A stretch of 64,000 bases of DNA. Origin: Misgurnus anguillicaudatus (lineage: Eukaryota > Chordata > Actinopteri > Cypriniformes > Cobitidae). The DNA is taken from NCBI RefSeq assembly GCF_027580225.2, contig NC_073339.2, positions 42,204,501-42,268,500 of the forward strand, given 5' to 3'. Made by a program: the position numbers and the translations under genes. This document shows, in pieces, positions 35,703 through 45,500 of this stretch (positions are counted from its first letter, which is position 1; every line of letters begins with the position of its first letter). Below the pieces are notes generated by a model. That model saw nothing but the letters and a program-made list of their open reading frames with translations, had not been told where the DNA came from and did no database searches.

Positions 35703-38700
35703 TTATGTAAAATACTTTGAGCAGTATCAGCCTCATGACCCCATAATGCAAGGATGCCTTCCCAGCAACCCTTGGATCACAGATGATGTCACGTTTTGGA
35801 CCATGAACTCTGACACGTGAGTCAGATGTTCAAAAGCCGTTTATCATTATATCAGTGATTCAAAATCAAAAACTAAACATAACTTTTGCATTGTTAAAGC
35901 AACACTATGTAGTTTCCATGTAAAAATGACTTACAGCTCCCCCATGTGGTTGAAAAGCGCAACAGTGCCTGGTATCAGACACTCTTCTGCAGGCAGGGGG
36001 AGGGGAAGGGGTGTGTTTCCTACCCTCCACCGCCACTTTCAGAGTGTGCTTGTAGCAGCTAGGAGGCTGCTCAGGTTGCAGCAACAGTACAATTTGTCCA
36101 GTTAAAAGTTGTTCTATCACTGAAATAATTTTAGAGACATTATTTAAAGGTAAAAAAACTACATAGTGTTGCTTTAAAGACCACTTGTATTTGAGTGAGT
36201 ATATTTGCCAAATGTGACCATGGACCACAAAACCAGTCATAAGGGTCAATATTTTGCAGAGATACAACTATTTGAAAATGTGGAATCTCAGGGTGCAAAA
36301 ATTCACCTTTAAAGTTGTCCAAATGAAGTCCTTAGCAACACATATAACTAATGATAAATATATTTTTTATAAATATGCACGGTAGGAAATTTTAATCTTT
36401 ATTTAATCTAATGATCTTTATTTAATAATTTAATAGGATTTTTGGTATAACTTTGACCCATACAGTGTATTGTTGGCTATTGCTACAAGTATACCCGTGT
36501 GACTTATCACTGGTTTTGTGGTCAAGGTTCACAAATGTACAGTACCTTTAAACCTTTTAATCAATAACCTGAGCATGCGTGCAGTGCTGTTGAAGGTTAG
36601 TAAGGATTTTCTCCTTGTCTGTGAATCAGGGCCGCTGTGCCGACTAAACTGCGTGTGGAGAGCTGGAGATTTAGTTTCATGAAGCTGCTTAATGATCCAT
36701 TGGGCAGAAAAGAGCTGATGATTTATCTGGAGAAAGAATTCAGCGGTATACACAAAACATACACAAACAATTTTATTTAAGGTGACGAAATAGTGTGAGG
36801 TCATGAATTATACACTCACCTAAAGGATTATTAGGAACATCATACTAATACTGTGTTTGACCCCCTTTTGCCTTCAAAACAGCTTTAATTCTACATAGCA
36901 TTGATTCAACAAGGTCAACATCCCAAAGATGCTCTATTATTGGGTTAAGATCTGTTGACTGTGGGGGCCATTTTAGTACAGCGAACTCATTGTCATGTTC
37001 AAGAAACCAATTCGGAATGATACGAGCTTTGTGACATTGTGCATTATCCTGCTGGAGTAGCCATCAGAGGATGGGTACATGGTGGTCATAAAGGGATGAA
37101 CATCAGAAACAATGCTCAGGTAGGCCGTGGCATTTAAACAATGCCCAATTAGGCCATAAGGGGCCTAAAGTGTGCCAAGAAAACATCCCCCACACCATTA
37201 CACCACCAGCGTGCACAGTGGAGACAAGGCATGATGGATCCATGTTTTCATTCTGTTTATGCCAAATTCTGACTCTACCATCTGAATGTCTCAACAAAAA
37301 TCGAGACTCATCAGACCAGACAACATTTTCCAGTCTTCAACTGTCCAATTTTGGTGAGCTTTTGCAAATTGTAGCCTCTTTTTCCTATTTGTAGTGGAGA
37401 TGTGCGTACTCTGTGGGGTCTTCTGCTGTTGTAACTCATCCGCCTCAAGGTTGTGCGTGTTGTGGCTTCACAAATGCTTTGCTGCATACCTCGGTTGTAA
37501 CGAGTGGTTATTTCAGTCAAAGTTGCTCTTCTTTCAGCTTAAATCAGTCGGGCCATTCTCCTCTGACCTCTAGCATCAACAAGGCATTTTCACCCACAGT
37601 ACTGCCGCATATTGGATGTTTTTCCCTTTTCACACTATTCTTTGTAAACCCTAGAAATGGTTGTGGGTGAAAATCCCAGTAACTGAGCAGATGCCACACT
37701 CAAAATTGCTTAAATCACCTTTCTTCTGACATTCAGTTTGGAGTTCAGGAGATTGTCTTGACCAGGACCACACCCCTAAATGCATTGAAGCAACTGGCAT
37801 GTGATTGGTTGATTATAATTGCATTAATGAGAAATTGACAGGTGTTCCTAATAATCCTTTAGGTGAGTGTATTTGTACAATCTGCTTTCATACTTGTGAT
37901 GTTGGGGTACGGAGTGGGGTTTCACTTGTGCTATTTCCCATTATCACACAGTTTTGTACAATCAGAACCATTTAAAATAGGTGTATACGTCATTTTAATG
38001 TCAGTATTACCATGGTAAAATGCATAATGACCAATACTTACTTTTTTGGTGCTTTTTATTACATTTTCCTTTGATTTCGACCCAGTTCTGAGCAACATCC
38101 ATAAACTTTCCCTTCTGCACTATTTTTGGACTACATGCTCTGCACGTATCAATAATGTAACACATTTTCATCTCTTTTGCATGGTGTTTCTCCTGTTGTC
38201 AGCGGAGAACCTGTGTTTCTGGGAGGCTTGCGAAGACGTTCGTCACGGAGAAACCTCAAAGATTCCCGAGAAAGTAGAGGAGGTTTACAAGTGTGTCATT
38301 TCTACACAGGTTTAGCAGAGTATAACACAGTTATAGTTTTACAGGTTGACATTAACATAATTAAAATGTGATTACAAAACATATTTGGCGCATATTTGTC
38401 CGAGGGGAGAGTTCACCCAAAAATGAAATTTCTGTCATCATTTACTTACCCTTATGTTGTTTTAAACCTTAATACTTTCTATATTCAGAATATACTGTAG
38501 AAGATGATAGAAAGCATTCAGTTGATGGTACCCATAGTAGGAAAAACAAATACTCCTGTAATGGGTACCATCAACTGTGTGCATTGTTTATTAAAATATC
38601 TTCAACAGAATAATGTGATTGCGATAGCAACAACATCATTAATTAAATTCCAGGGAAGAGACACTGGTGTAAAAAATGTTTACCTGGTCTGCAGGTCCCT

Positions 38701-39299
38701 TTGGATAAAAGTTTGTGCCAAATGCGTAAATGTTTTAAATTTTATATTTGAATCTATCAGGCAGTTTCTGGCCCCCGGTGCGAGTCGATGGGTGAATATT
38801 GACAGTAAGACCATGGAGAAAACTCTTCAAGGACTCAAGCAACCTCATCGGTTTGTTTTGGACGATGCCCAGATGCATATTTACTTCCTCATGAAAAAGG
38901 TATAAAGTTTGAGCATTAAAAAAGGAGTTAGAAAAGGGATAATATAACAAATTATTAAAACTGGACCATTATTTACGTTTGTAGGATTCGTACCCACGGT
39001 ATCTCAAATCCGAACTCTACAAGAGTTTATTAACTCAAGCCGTAGTACCGCAGGAGACCAAGAAAAGGTACAAGAGCAAACATGAGTATATAGATCTGTA
39101 GTATCTGCCGTATGAAAGAGGTGACATCTTATCTGTTGTGTGTTCATATCTGTTTGTGTCTAGCGTGTTCCCGTTCACCCGTCGGCAACGGTACTCCAGT
39201 CCCTCTCCTGCGCTCGCAACCCAACCAGCAGAGAATGATGGGAAGCCAAAAAACTCCAACTCTTTCAAAAGCAATTCTGGAATGGCATCCCGGTTATAA
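23827..39299 (+). CDS. rgs11: RGS11, R7-family regulator of G-protein signalling (complete)
   Basis: GTPase-activating protein for Galpha-i/o, obligately paired with Gbeta5; in retina it acts in ON-bipolar cells of the mGluR6 cascade. Seventeen coding exons close to 470 aa (human 467). Domains: DEP (about 30-110; [31 protein letters not shown]), DHEX linker (to about 200), GGL domain (about 215-275; ends [12 protein letters not shown]) and RGS box (about 288-410; [38 protein letters not shown]). AQMPHLRKMERVVVSMQDPD and NIDSRTMEQTLEGL of human RGS11 are matched far better than RGS9, 7 or 6, so the paralogue call is firm. It ends with a short Ser-rich tail after [15 protein letters not shown], as in RGS11. 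Individual exons are listed below. Confidence 0.95.
24273..24369 (+). CDS. rgs11: RGS11 exon 2
   Basis: 97 nt, [12 protein letters not shown] to VIPHAMT plus G; acceptor AAATAG, donor CTG|GTAAGT, then a (CT)n microsatellite 12 nt inside the intron. Start of the DEP domain. Confidence 0.95.
24382..24443. repeat. (CT)n microsatellite
   Basis: About 31 CT units directly downstream of the RGS11 exon 2 donor. Confidence 0.97.
24948..24998 (+). CDS. rgs11: RGS11 exon 3
   Basis: 51 nt, [17 protein letters not shown]; acceptor TATACAG, donor AAG|GTAAGA. Confidence 0.94.
26395..26575. repeat. ACCCAGC/TGGGTT-rich repeat element
   Basis: At least six alternating ACCCAGC and GCTGGGTTG motifs in both orientations. 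A sister copy lies at 60895-61085. RGS11 intron 3. Confidence 0.7.
27400..27722. repeat. Inverted-repeat MITE (GGTCTCATTTATAAA ends)
   Basis: GGTCTCATTTATAAAGTG at the left and TTTATAAATGAGACC at the right form terminal inverted repeats around ~300 bp. RGS11 intron 3. Confidence 0.75.
27962..28068 (+). CDS. rgs11: RGS11 exon 4
   Basis: 107 nt, [18 protein letters not shown] to SPYRFQ; acceptor TATATAG, donor CAG|GTAAAC. DEP core. Confidence 0.95.
28145..28196 (+). CDS. rgs11: RGS11 exon 5
   Basis: 52 nt, [17 protein letters not shown] plus G; acceptor CACCAG, donor ATG|GTGAGT. Confidence 0.94.
28420..28478 (+). CDS. rgs11: RGS11 exon 6
   Basis: 59 nt, [20 protein letters not shown]; acceptor TTCTAG, donor AAG|GTGAAT. 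Confidence 0.95.
28587..28663 (+). CDS. rgs11: RGS11 exon 7
   Basis: 77 nt, [18 protein letters not shown] to REQL plus AG; acceptor TGTTAG, donor CAG|GTAACT. Confidence 0.95.
28728..28880 (-). repeat. tRNA-derived SINE
   Basis: The minus strand reads TTTTAGCTCAACTGGCA (A box), then GGGTTCGATCC (B box), ATATACCTTGTATTG body and CAAATGCATAAAGTAAATG tail. RGS11 intron 7. Confidence 0.8.
29127..29208 (+). CDS. rgs11: RGS11 exon 8
   Basis: 82 nt, (R)[18 protein letters not shown] to LVNRPP; acceptor TGTTAG, donor CCT|GTAAGT. Confidence 0.95.
29703..31811. mobile_element. DNA element with three internal ~670-bp tandem units
   Basis: Outer ends AGGGTTCACACCAGC and GCTGGTGTGACCCC are inverted repeats. 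Inside, a block from TTCAATGTTAAGTCAA through GGAAGCGAGC to GTGGAGCTTTTG recurs near 30060, 30750 and 31425, spacing ~670 bp. Repeated ORFs ([11 protein letters not shown]) are products of the tandem units, not genes. RGS11 intron 8. Confidence 0.78.
33180..33242 (+). CDS. rgs11: RGS11 exon 9
   Basis: 21 codons, [14 protein letters not shown] to NTRVQL; acceptor TTTTAG, donor CTG|GTCAGT. Confidence 0.9.
33551..33574 (+). CDS. rgs11: RGS11 exon 10 (24-nt microexon, acceptor uncertain)
   Basis: NTEFYKKE matches the ADFHKRE of human RGS11. The in-frame acceptor is AAAG|AAC; a better-looking TTTCAG lies 5 nt upstream but shifts the frame. Donor GAG|GTATGT. Confidence 0.7.
33742..34655. mobile_element. 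Element of the GGGTCAATGACGTGAC family, split by a TTAA MITE
   Basis: GGGTCAATGAAGTGACG at the left and a shared body (GATGATTACGCTTACATATG, CCATCAAGGTGGAT, CTTGCCAAACCGTTTT) match the intact copy at 48880-49407. The right terminus is missing. Confidence 0.8.
33759..34044. mobile_element. TTAA-flanked MITE (AAAGGAACAATATG type), nested
   Basis: TTAAAGGAACAATATGTAGG and ACATACTGTTCCTTTAA ends; inserted into the element above. Confidence 0.8.
34679..35424. mobile_element. hAT element (TAGAGATGCACCGATATATCGG)
   Basis: Inverted ends TAGAGATGCACCGATAT and ATATCAGTGCATCTCTA. No clean 8-bp duplication seen. It carries the unit that forms the tandem array at 20020-21111. A 156-codon ORF inside has no transposase motif. 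Confidence 0.78.
35521..35582 (+). CDS. rgs11: RGS11 exon 11
   Basis: 62 nt, [20 protein letters not shown] plus AG; acceptor GCTTTAG, donor AG|GTACAG. GGL domain. Confidence 0.92.
35650..35700. repeat. (GT)n microsatellite at RGS11 exon 12 acceptor
   Basis: About 25 GT units with one GC interruption, running straight into the acceptor AG at 35701-35702. Confidence 0.97.
35703..35816 (+). CDS. rgs11: RGS11 exon 12
   Basis: 114 nt, (S)[17 protein letters not shown] to WTMNSD plus AC; donor AC|GTGAGT. The acceptor AG comes directly after a ~50-bp (GT)n run. The preceding intron is only 120 bp. Confidence 0.93.
35894..36177. mobile_element. TTAA-flanked MITE (AAAGCAACACTATGTAGTT)
   Basis: TTAAAGCAACACTATGTAGTT and AACTACATAGTGTTGCTTTAA, perfect inverted ends; RGS11 intron 12. 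Confidence 0.88.
36630..36745 (+). CDS. rgs11: RGS11 exon 13
   Basis: 116 nt, [16 protein letters not shown] to LEKEFS plus G; acceptor AATCAG, donor GCG|GTATAC. Start of the RGS box. Confidence 0.95.
36813..37869 (-). mobile_element. Decayed Tc1-like transposon
   Basis: Inverted ends CACTCACCTAAAGGATTATT flanked by TA on both sides (36811-36812, 37870-37871). The minus strand encodes Tc1 transposase remnants: [34 protein letters not shown] and [17 protein letters not shown], i.e. parts of the DDE catalytic core. The reading frame is broken by stops and frameshifts, so it is not functional. RGS11 intron 13. Confidence 0.93.
38203..38290 (+). CDS. rgs11: RGS11 exon 14
   Basis: 88 nt, (A)[15 protein letters not shown] to VEEVY plus AA; acceptor TTGTCAG, donor CAA|GTGTGT. 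Human has Gly where the junction codon gives Ala. Confidence 0.94.
38404..38620. repeat. Truncated TTAA-MITE (GTTCACCCAAAAATG type)
   Basis: GAGAGTTCACCCAAAAATGA and an interior stem (TTGATGGTACCCATAGTAGG / ATGGGTACCATCAACTGTGT). Same family as 39612 and 56692. RGS11 intron 14. Confidence 0.65.
38695..38737 (+). repeat. SINE tail near RGS11 exon 15
   Basis: CCCTTTGGATAAAAGTTTGTGCCAAATGCGTAAATG is the diagnostic 3' tail of cyprinid tRNA-SINEs. Confidence 0.65.
38761..38899 (+). CDS. rgs11: RGS11 exon 15
   Basis: 139 nt, (K)[18 protein letters not shown] to YFLMKK; acceptor CTATCAG, donor AAG|GTATAA. A SINE tail lies about 25-65 nt upstream. Confidence 0.95.
38985..39067 (+). CDS. rgs11: RGS11 exon 16
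   Basis: 83 nt, [16 protein letters not shown] to QETKK plus AG; acceptor TTGTAG, donor AAG|GTACAA. Confidence 0.94.
39164..39299 (+). CDS. rgs11: RGS11 exon 17 (stop)
   Basis: (S)[16 protein letters not shown] to GMASRL and TAA at 39297; acceptor GTCTAG. Confidence 0.94.
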
Positions 39300-39611
39300 A
39301 TATGCACACAACATTTAATCTATAATACATTTGTTGTTGTTGTTTTAACACATTTCTGCTTTTACTGTGCTGCATGAAACAAATGTTTGTAACAACGGGT
39401 TATTATTTATAGAGAATGCTCAGAGTATTCATCTATTCATAATGTAGAAATACAGCTGTCATGCATATCATGAATCCATATACAGTATACGCAGATTCAG
39501 CAATAATGAAATATTTAAGATATCACTCTGCCATTTAATTTTTTTGTCAAGTTAATTTTACCTTGTTCGTTAACTTTAATGGTATGCATTCATAATCTAA
39601 ACAATAAGCAT

Positions 39612-40220
39612 TTAAAGGGATTGTTCACCCCCCCAAAATTACAATTCTGTCATAATTTACTCATCCTCAGAAAACGTGTTACAAACCAGGCCCGGCTCCA
39701 GATATGAGATGAAAGGTGGGCCAAGTGATATTCCAGGTGGGCCAGTCGGATTGGGGGGGTTCTTTAATGCTTAAATCCAAAAAAAATGTCTATAGATGGT
39801 TTTAGCAGTAGCAACATAAACACGCAGCTTTTGTGGTCATCATGTAACTTCCGGTAAACTCTGCGAAAAATAAATAACTAACAACAAAGTCCTTGTAAAG
39901 TAGTTTATTTATATAACAATATAATTAAAATAATTAAAATAAACAACACGTAGATTACATAGGAACCTAAAACATTTGTTATTTTTAATGAGGTATTTGT
40001 TTAAGAGTTCAGTTACAGCAACTAGTCAGACCATTAAACAAACAAAAACCAGAAGTAAAGTTCGGACCAGACGCTTGTCGCGTCACTGCACGTGCGCCCA
40101 ATGAAACGGTATATAGTTTTAATATTGTATATTTAAGACAATTGTTAGGGTTGTTCGTTGTTGTTTTTGTGTTTTCTTTTAAAAAAAAAAAATTTGTACA
40201 TATTTTGAAACTATTTACTA

Positions 40221-40251
<31 letters not shown>

Positions 40252-40913
40252 GGTTAACATGTTTATTTTTACATTCTCTCTTTTTGCATTTGTAATGTGT
40301 TTCGACCCTTTGACAGATTTTGTATCAATTAAGTAACTTTAGATTTGATAAAATAGGGCAGTTCCTTTAAAATAACCATTTTCATCAACTAAAACAAACT
40401 TGTTACTTGAGTAAAGCATGAACTGTAAGAATTGGGTTTATTCTTGTAATGTTTTGTTAAAAAGTGGCAGTACTTTTAAAATAACTATTTACATAAACTA
40501 AAACAAACTTGTTACAAACTAAAAATGTAAATTTTATTGGAAATGCTGTTTTTTTATTATTCTCCCATCTGTTAATATAGTAAAACATTACAGATTTTTG
40601 GCCAAAAGATTGGCTGTTATGTGGTGTGGGGCCAGGGTGGGCCAAGCCTCTGATTGGGTGGGCCAGGCCTACCCTGGCCCCCCGTGGAGCCGGGCCTGTT
40701 ACAAACCTGTAACTATTTTAGTTCTGCTGAACACAAAGATATTTTGAACAATGTTTGTAACTAAACAGTTTTGGACCAGCACTGACTTCAATATTATGTT
40801 TTCCCTCTATGGAGGTCAATGCTGCTCTAGCTTGATGTAAGTAAGTCTTTACTGGATCAAGGGGTGAGTAAACGATGACAGAATTTTCATTTTTGGGTGA
40901 GCTATCACTTTAA
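39612..40913. mobile_element. TTAA-flanked MITE hosting a hAT insertion
   Basis: TTAAAGGGATTGTTCACCC and GGGTGAGCTATCACTTTAA ends, split by the hAT element at 39687-40698. It lies between RGS11 and PGAP6. Confidence 0.85.
39687..40698. mobile_element. hAT element (CAGGCCCGGCTCCA ends), 8-bp TSD
   Basis: CAGGCCCGGCTCCA and TGGAGCCGGGCCTG are perfect inverted ends; TTACAAAC is duplicated at 39679-39686 and 40699-40706. No transposase. Contains an (AT)n run near 40226. Confidence 0.93.
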
Positions 40914-41799
40914 GGGAGTTTATGAAGTCTGGCTCTAATTGTTTACATTTCTCCTTTTATTAGCATGTATATAACATCTGAAAAAACAGAAATGAAGAGA
41001 TATACGAAGAACTACAAAAACATTCATAAGCATAAATAGATTTTTACTAACTGCATTGTGTGTTTCCACTTTCAAATACATGTGCATATATATGCAAGGC
41101 CTGCCGTTTAACACAAACACATGTATTGAAAAACAATTTCTGTAGTGAAAAAAACAAAGTAAAATTCATTACCAGTAGTTGGGAGTCACCAATTTACTCA
41201 ATAAAGTGTTGACATAGACAATTATTTTTAACAATCAGACACATGACAATATCATTCATGATTTAAATATAAAATGTATACAAAACATTTCTGTAAAACA
41301 TATTTCTCAGGTAATATTCCAACCTTAATTTAATGCTTGATCCCGTATGAAAAACAAGAGACAAACAGAATAATGGGAGGTACATTTTGGGAGATGTTAA
41401 GGAAAATAGCCATGTCAAATGAAAATGAAACTCAACAAATGCCTTTGTTAAAACAGGCCGAGGTTAAAAAGTACTGTATATCCATTTCTACATAAAGCCA
41501 TGATCAATACAGACGTCCAGTGTAAATACATCAGGTCCGCATTACATAGATCATACATACTAATTTATGAAAATTTAGGCATGTATATAATGTTTTATTT
41601 TTATTTAATTTTACAACAACATTTCAAGGAAGATTTGAAAGCTATGTGTATGATCAAGACAAAATGTGAAAGGTATTTACTTGAACAATAAACATTCCTG
41701 TTAGTGTTTAACTTGTAAAACAAGTTTGGCTTTTAAAATGAACTAGAAACAGTGTTTCCTGTTCCACAGCTTAGACACAAGTGTTAAAACAGTCCAAAG

Positions 41800-41889
41800 C
41801 AGTAGTGTTGAATAATGAAAGTGCTAAATTAATATGTAAAACAGAAGTGTTGAATAATGAAAGTGCTAAATTAATATGTAAAACAGTAG
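41800..41889. repeat. Two-copy ~43-bp tandem duplication
   Basis: AGTGTTGAATAATGAAAGTG...TATGTAAAACAG occurs twice head to tail with one or two differences. Confidence 0.85.
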
Positions 41890-42078
41890 GTTTTTTTTTT
41901 TTTTTTAGAAAAAAACAACAACAACCAAAACATAAAAAGACAAAATAGTGTTTGTCCAAAAAAAAAATGCTTGTAATGTACTCACTTTCTCTTACAAATG
42001 GACTTTTCTTTCCTCAAATAGGTGCTTAAAGTGGTAAACATGAATAATAGACATTATAGACAAATTTTAATAAACCTA

Positions 42079-42084
42079 TTTATT
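42079..42084 (-). terminator. PGAP6 poly(A) signal candidate
   Basis: AATAAA on the minus strand about 190 nt after the PGAP6 stop codon. Confidence 0.5.
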
Positions 42085-42272
42085 AAATTACTATTGTTAG
42101 GCCGTAGGCCATATCTTTCTGTAAAGTAAAATTGTGAAGTAGAACATGTGAAAGTTTCATGTTTGAGCAGTTACAACTGCAATACAGTCATACTGCTATT
42201 ACAAAAGACAATATTTTAGATAAAGCTTAAAACTGGATTCTTAAAGCAAAAACTGCAAGGTTTGTGCAAATA

Positions 42273-42572
42273 TTATGTTCCAGTGACAGAGTAAAGCTCT
42301 TCTCTCTCGCTTTTACATAACTTATACCCGCAGATTTTGTGCGTCCAGCCCCAGGGTGGGATGTGTTTCTCGCGGGGCGGCAGGAGAAAGACCACGCTTG
42401 TCGCAACCATCACGTGCCATATGGAATGGGTGTAGTAGTAGTTGCTATCGGTCTGTGCGAAGATGTACACGCACACTCCAATTAAAGCAGATACGATACC
42501 CGGCAGCAAGAAAAAGACCCAACGGCGCCATGTCGGAGGGTAACAGTGGTGACGTTTTACAGTTCGGTAAAT
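42273..42572 (-). CDS. pgap6: PGAP6 exon 13 (stop)
   Basis: [18 protein letters not shown] to [11 protein letters not shown] and stop at 42275-42273; acceptor TCCACAG. It carries HSIWH. Confidence 0.92.
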   Translation of the reverse strand: MYRTVKRHHCYPPTWRRWVFFLLPGIVSALIGVCVYIFAQTDSNYYYTHSIWHVMVATSVVFLLPPREKHIPPWGWTHKICGYKLCKSEREELYSVTGT

Positions 42573-45500
42573 CTGTGGAGTAATACAAAAAATCGGTTTA
42601 TGCTTTTGCATTTATCAGATGCAAATTCAAGCAATAGATTTAAGGTTATATGCACTGGGATCAAACCCATGACTAGCATTGCTAGTGGCATGCTTTGGTT
42701 AAGATGCAGGGAAGCTTTTAACAACACATTATTTCAACAAATTCTTTGTAATATCAAAATTCTTATAAAATCAGACAATAAGGTTTGTAAACCTCTATTT
42801 ATAGAAAAATATAAAACACTAAACTGGAGTCAATTATCAACAACCCAAAATACTAGTAAAAGTCAAGCTCACCCATGCAGTGACCATAATGACTAAAGAA
42901 AAGATGACGGGGCCTAGAAGGTTCCACAGGCCCCTGCGATCCAATTGCATTGCCATAGAAATGACAAGAGTGCCTCCCATAAACAACATCTGAAAAAAAT
43001 CATAAAAACTAATAATTGTGTGTACTATATTTATTTGCTGTGATTTATATAGTTTTAAAATAAGAGTTATTATTGTCCTATACATATACAACTATTTGGA
43101 TGATACATTTACATTTATGCTTTTGGCATAAATAGTGCATTACAAGATATACATTTTTATTAATATTTATGTTTCCTGGGTTTGAACCCAAGACCCTTTG
43201 CACTGCTAACGTAATGTTGTACCACTGAGCTATGCAGAACCTGATACTGTTTCAGAGAGGAGAGTTGCTATGCAACAGATGTACGATTAAATATGAAAAT
43301 AGTTTTCTTAGAAACAGGTACGTCTGGTTCAGGTTGCTATTTAAAGCTCATACATACCAACAGATTAATTGTCAGTGATAACATGGAAAATAGAGTATCG
43401 CTATTAAGTATCGCTATATACTCATATATTTGACCGGGTCAAGGAGTCGTGCCATGCACACGATGGTGACCCACACTGACACAACAGAACCCAAGAAATC
43501 ACAGAACTGAAGAGTGTCATAGTCCATGATACACATCACGGTCACACCGGGCTGGTCACACGCATGGTAAAACTGCAAACAAACACTTCATTACTATTTT
43601 ATATGTAGATGGTCTTATATATATATATGCTGAAAAAATATGCAATATTATATATATTATATAGCAGAAATACAGAATACTAGACAGCTAGACAGACATA
43701 CATAGCTAAATAGACAAAATGCTGGACGGACAGACAGTTAGGCAGACATACAGGTAGTTAGACAGAGAGACAGCAAGACAGACAATAATAGACATAGTAG
43801 ACATGATTGCTGGACATATAGACAGCTAGACAACAGACAGATAGACGGACAGACGTACCAATAGTTAGACAGCTAGACATACAGATGATTAGACAAAGAG
43901 ACATATAGTTAGATAGAATGATAGACAGACAAACAGATAGTTAGACAGAGAGACAATTGGACAGACAGACAGCTAGACAAACAAACAGATAGTCAGATAG
44001 CTAGATGGACAGATAGTTAGACAGAGCAAGACAGTTGGACAGACAGAATGATAGACACAGAATGATTGTTACAGACAGATAAACAGACAGACGTACAAAT
44101 AGTTAGACAGCTAGACAGACATATAGTTGGACATATAGATAGTTAGTCAGAGAGACAGTTGGACAGACAGGCAGCTAGACAAACAAACAGCTAGACAGAT
44201 AGTCAGATAGCTAGACGGACAAATAGTTAGACAGAGAGAAAGCTAGACAGACAAAATGATTGTTGGACATAAAGATTGTTAGACAGACAGACAACAGACA
44301 GATAAACGGACAGACATACAGATAGTTAGACAACTAGACAGACATATAGAATGACAGACAGACAGATTGCTATACAGACATACAGGTAGTTAGACAGAGA
44401 GACAGCAAGACAGACAATGATACACATAGAATGATTGCTGGACATACAGACAGCTAGACAGACTGACAGATAGTCAGACAGCTAGACAACAGACAGATAG
44501 ACGGACAGATGTACCGATAGTTAGACAGCTAGACATACAGATGATTAGACAAAAAACATATAGTTAGATAGAATGATAGACAGACAGACAGTTGGACAAA
44601 CAAACAGCTAGACAGATAGTCAGATAGCTAGATGGACAGATAGTTAGACAGAGAGAAAGCAAGACAGACAGAATGATAGACACAGAATGATTGTTACAGA
44701 CAGATAAACGGACAGACGTACAAATAGTTAGACAGCTAGACAGACATATAGTTAGACAGATAGAATTATAGACAGACAGACAGACAGATAGTTAGACAGA
44801 GAGACAGTTTGACAGACAGGCAGCTAGACTAAAAAACAGGTAGTCAGATAGCTAGACTGACAAATAGTTAGACAGAGAGAAAGCAAGACAGACAGAATGA
44901 TTGTTAGACATAAAGATTGTTAGACAGACAGACAACAGACAGATAAACGGACAGACATACAGATAGTTAGACAACTAGACAGACATATAGAATGATAGAC
45001 AGATTGCTATACAGACATACAGATATTAAGACAGAGAGACAGCTAGACAAACAGAATGATTGTTAGACATAAAGATTGTTAGACAGACAGATAAACGGAC
45101 AGACATACAGATAGTTAGACAACTAGACAGACATATAAAATGATAGACAGATTGCTATACAGACATACAGATATTTAGACAGAGAGACAGCTAGACAAAC
45201 AAACACACAGCTAGACAGACAGAATGATAGACAGATAGTGAGAAAGCTAGACAGACAGATGGATGGACAGACGTACAGATAGTTAGACAGACAGAATGAT
45301 AGACAGATAGTTGGACATACAGATGGTTAGACAGACAGGTAGATTGACAGTTGGACAAACAGATGGTTAGATAGACAGAAAGCTATACAGACTGCAAGAC
45401 ACACAGAATGCTAGACAGACAGAATGATAGACAGACAGACATACATACATACAAGCAGCTATATAGACAGCCAGACAGAGAGAATGCTAGACTGATTAAA

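Noticed and set aside
37103..37297. Active Tc1 transposase
   Set aside because: Stops and frameshifts break the catalytic core on both sides of this fragment.
43095..43255. tRNA gene
   Set aside because: A and B boxes are present, but the sequence has no cloverleaf and ends in a SINE tail.
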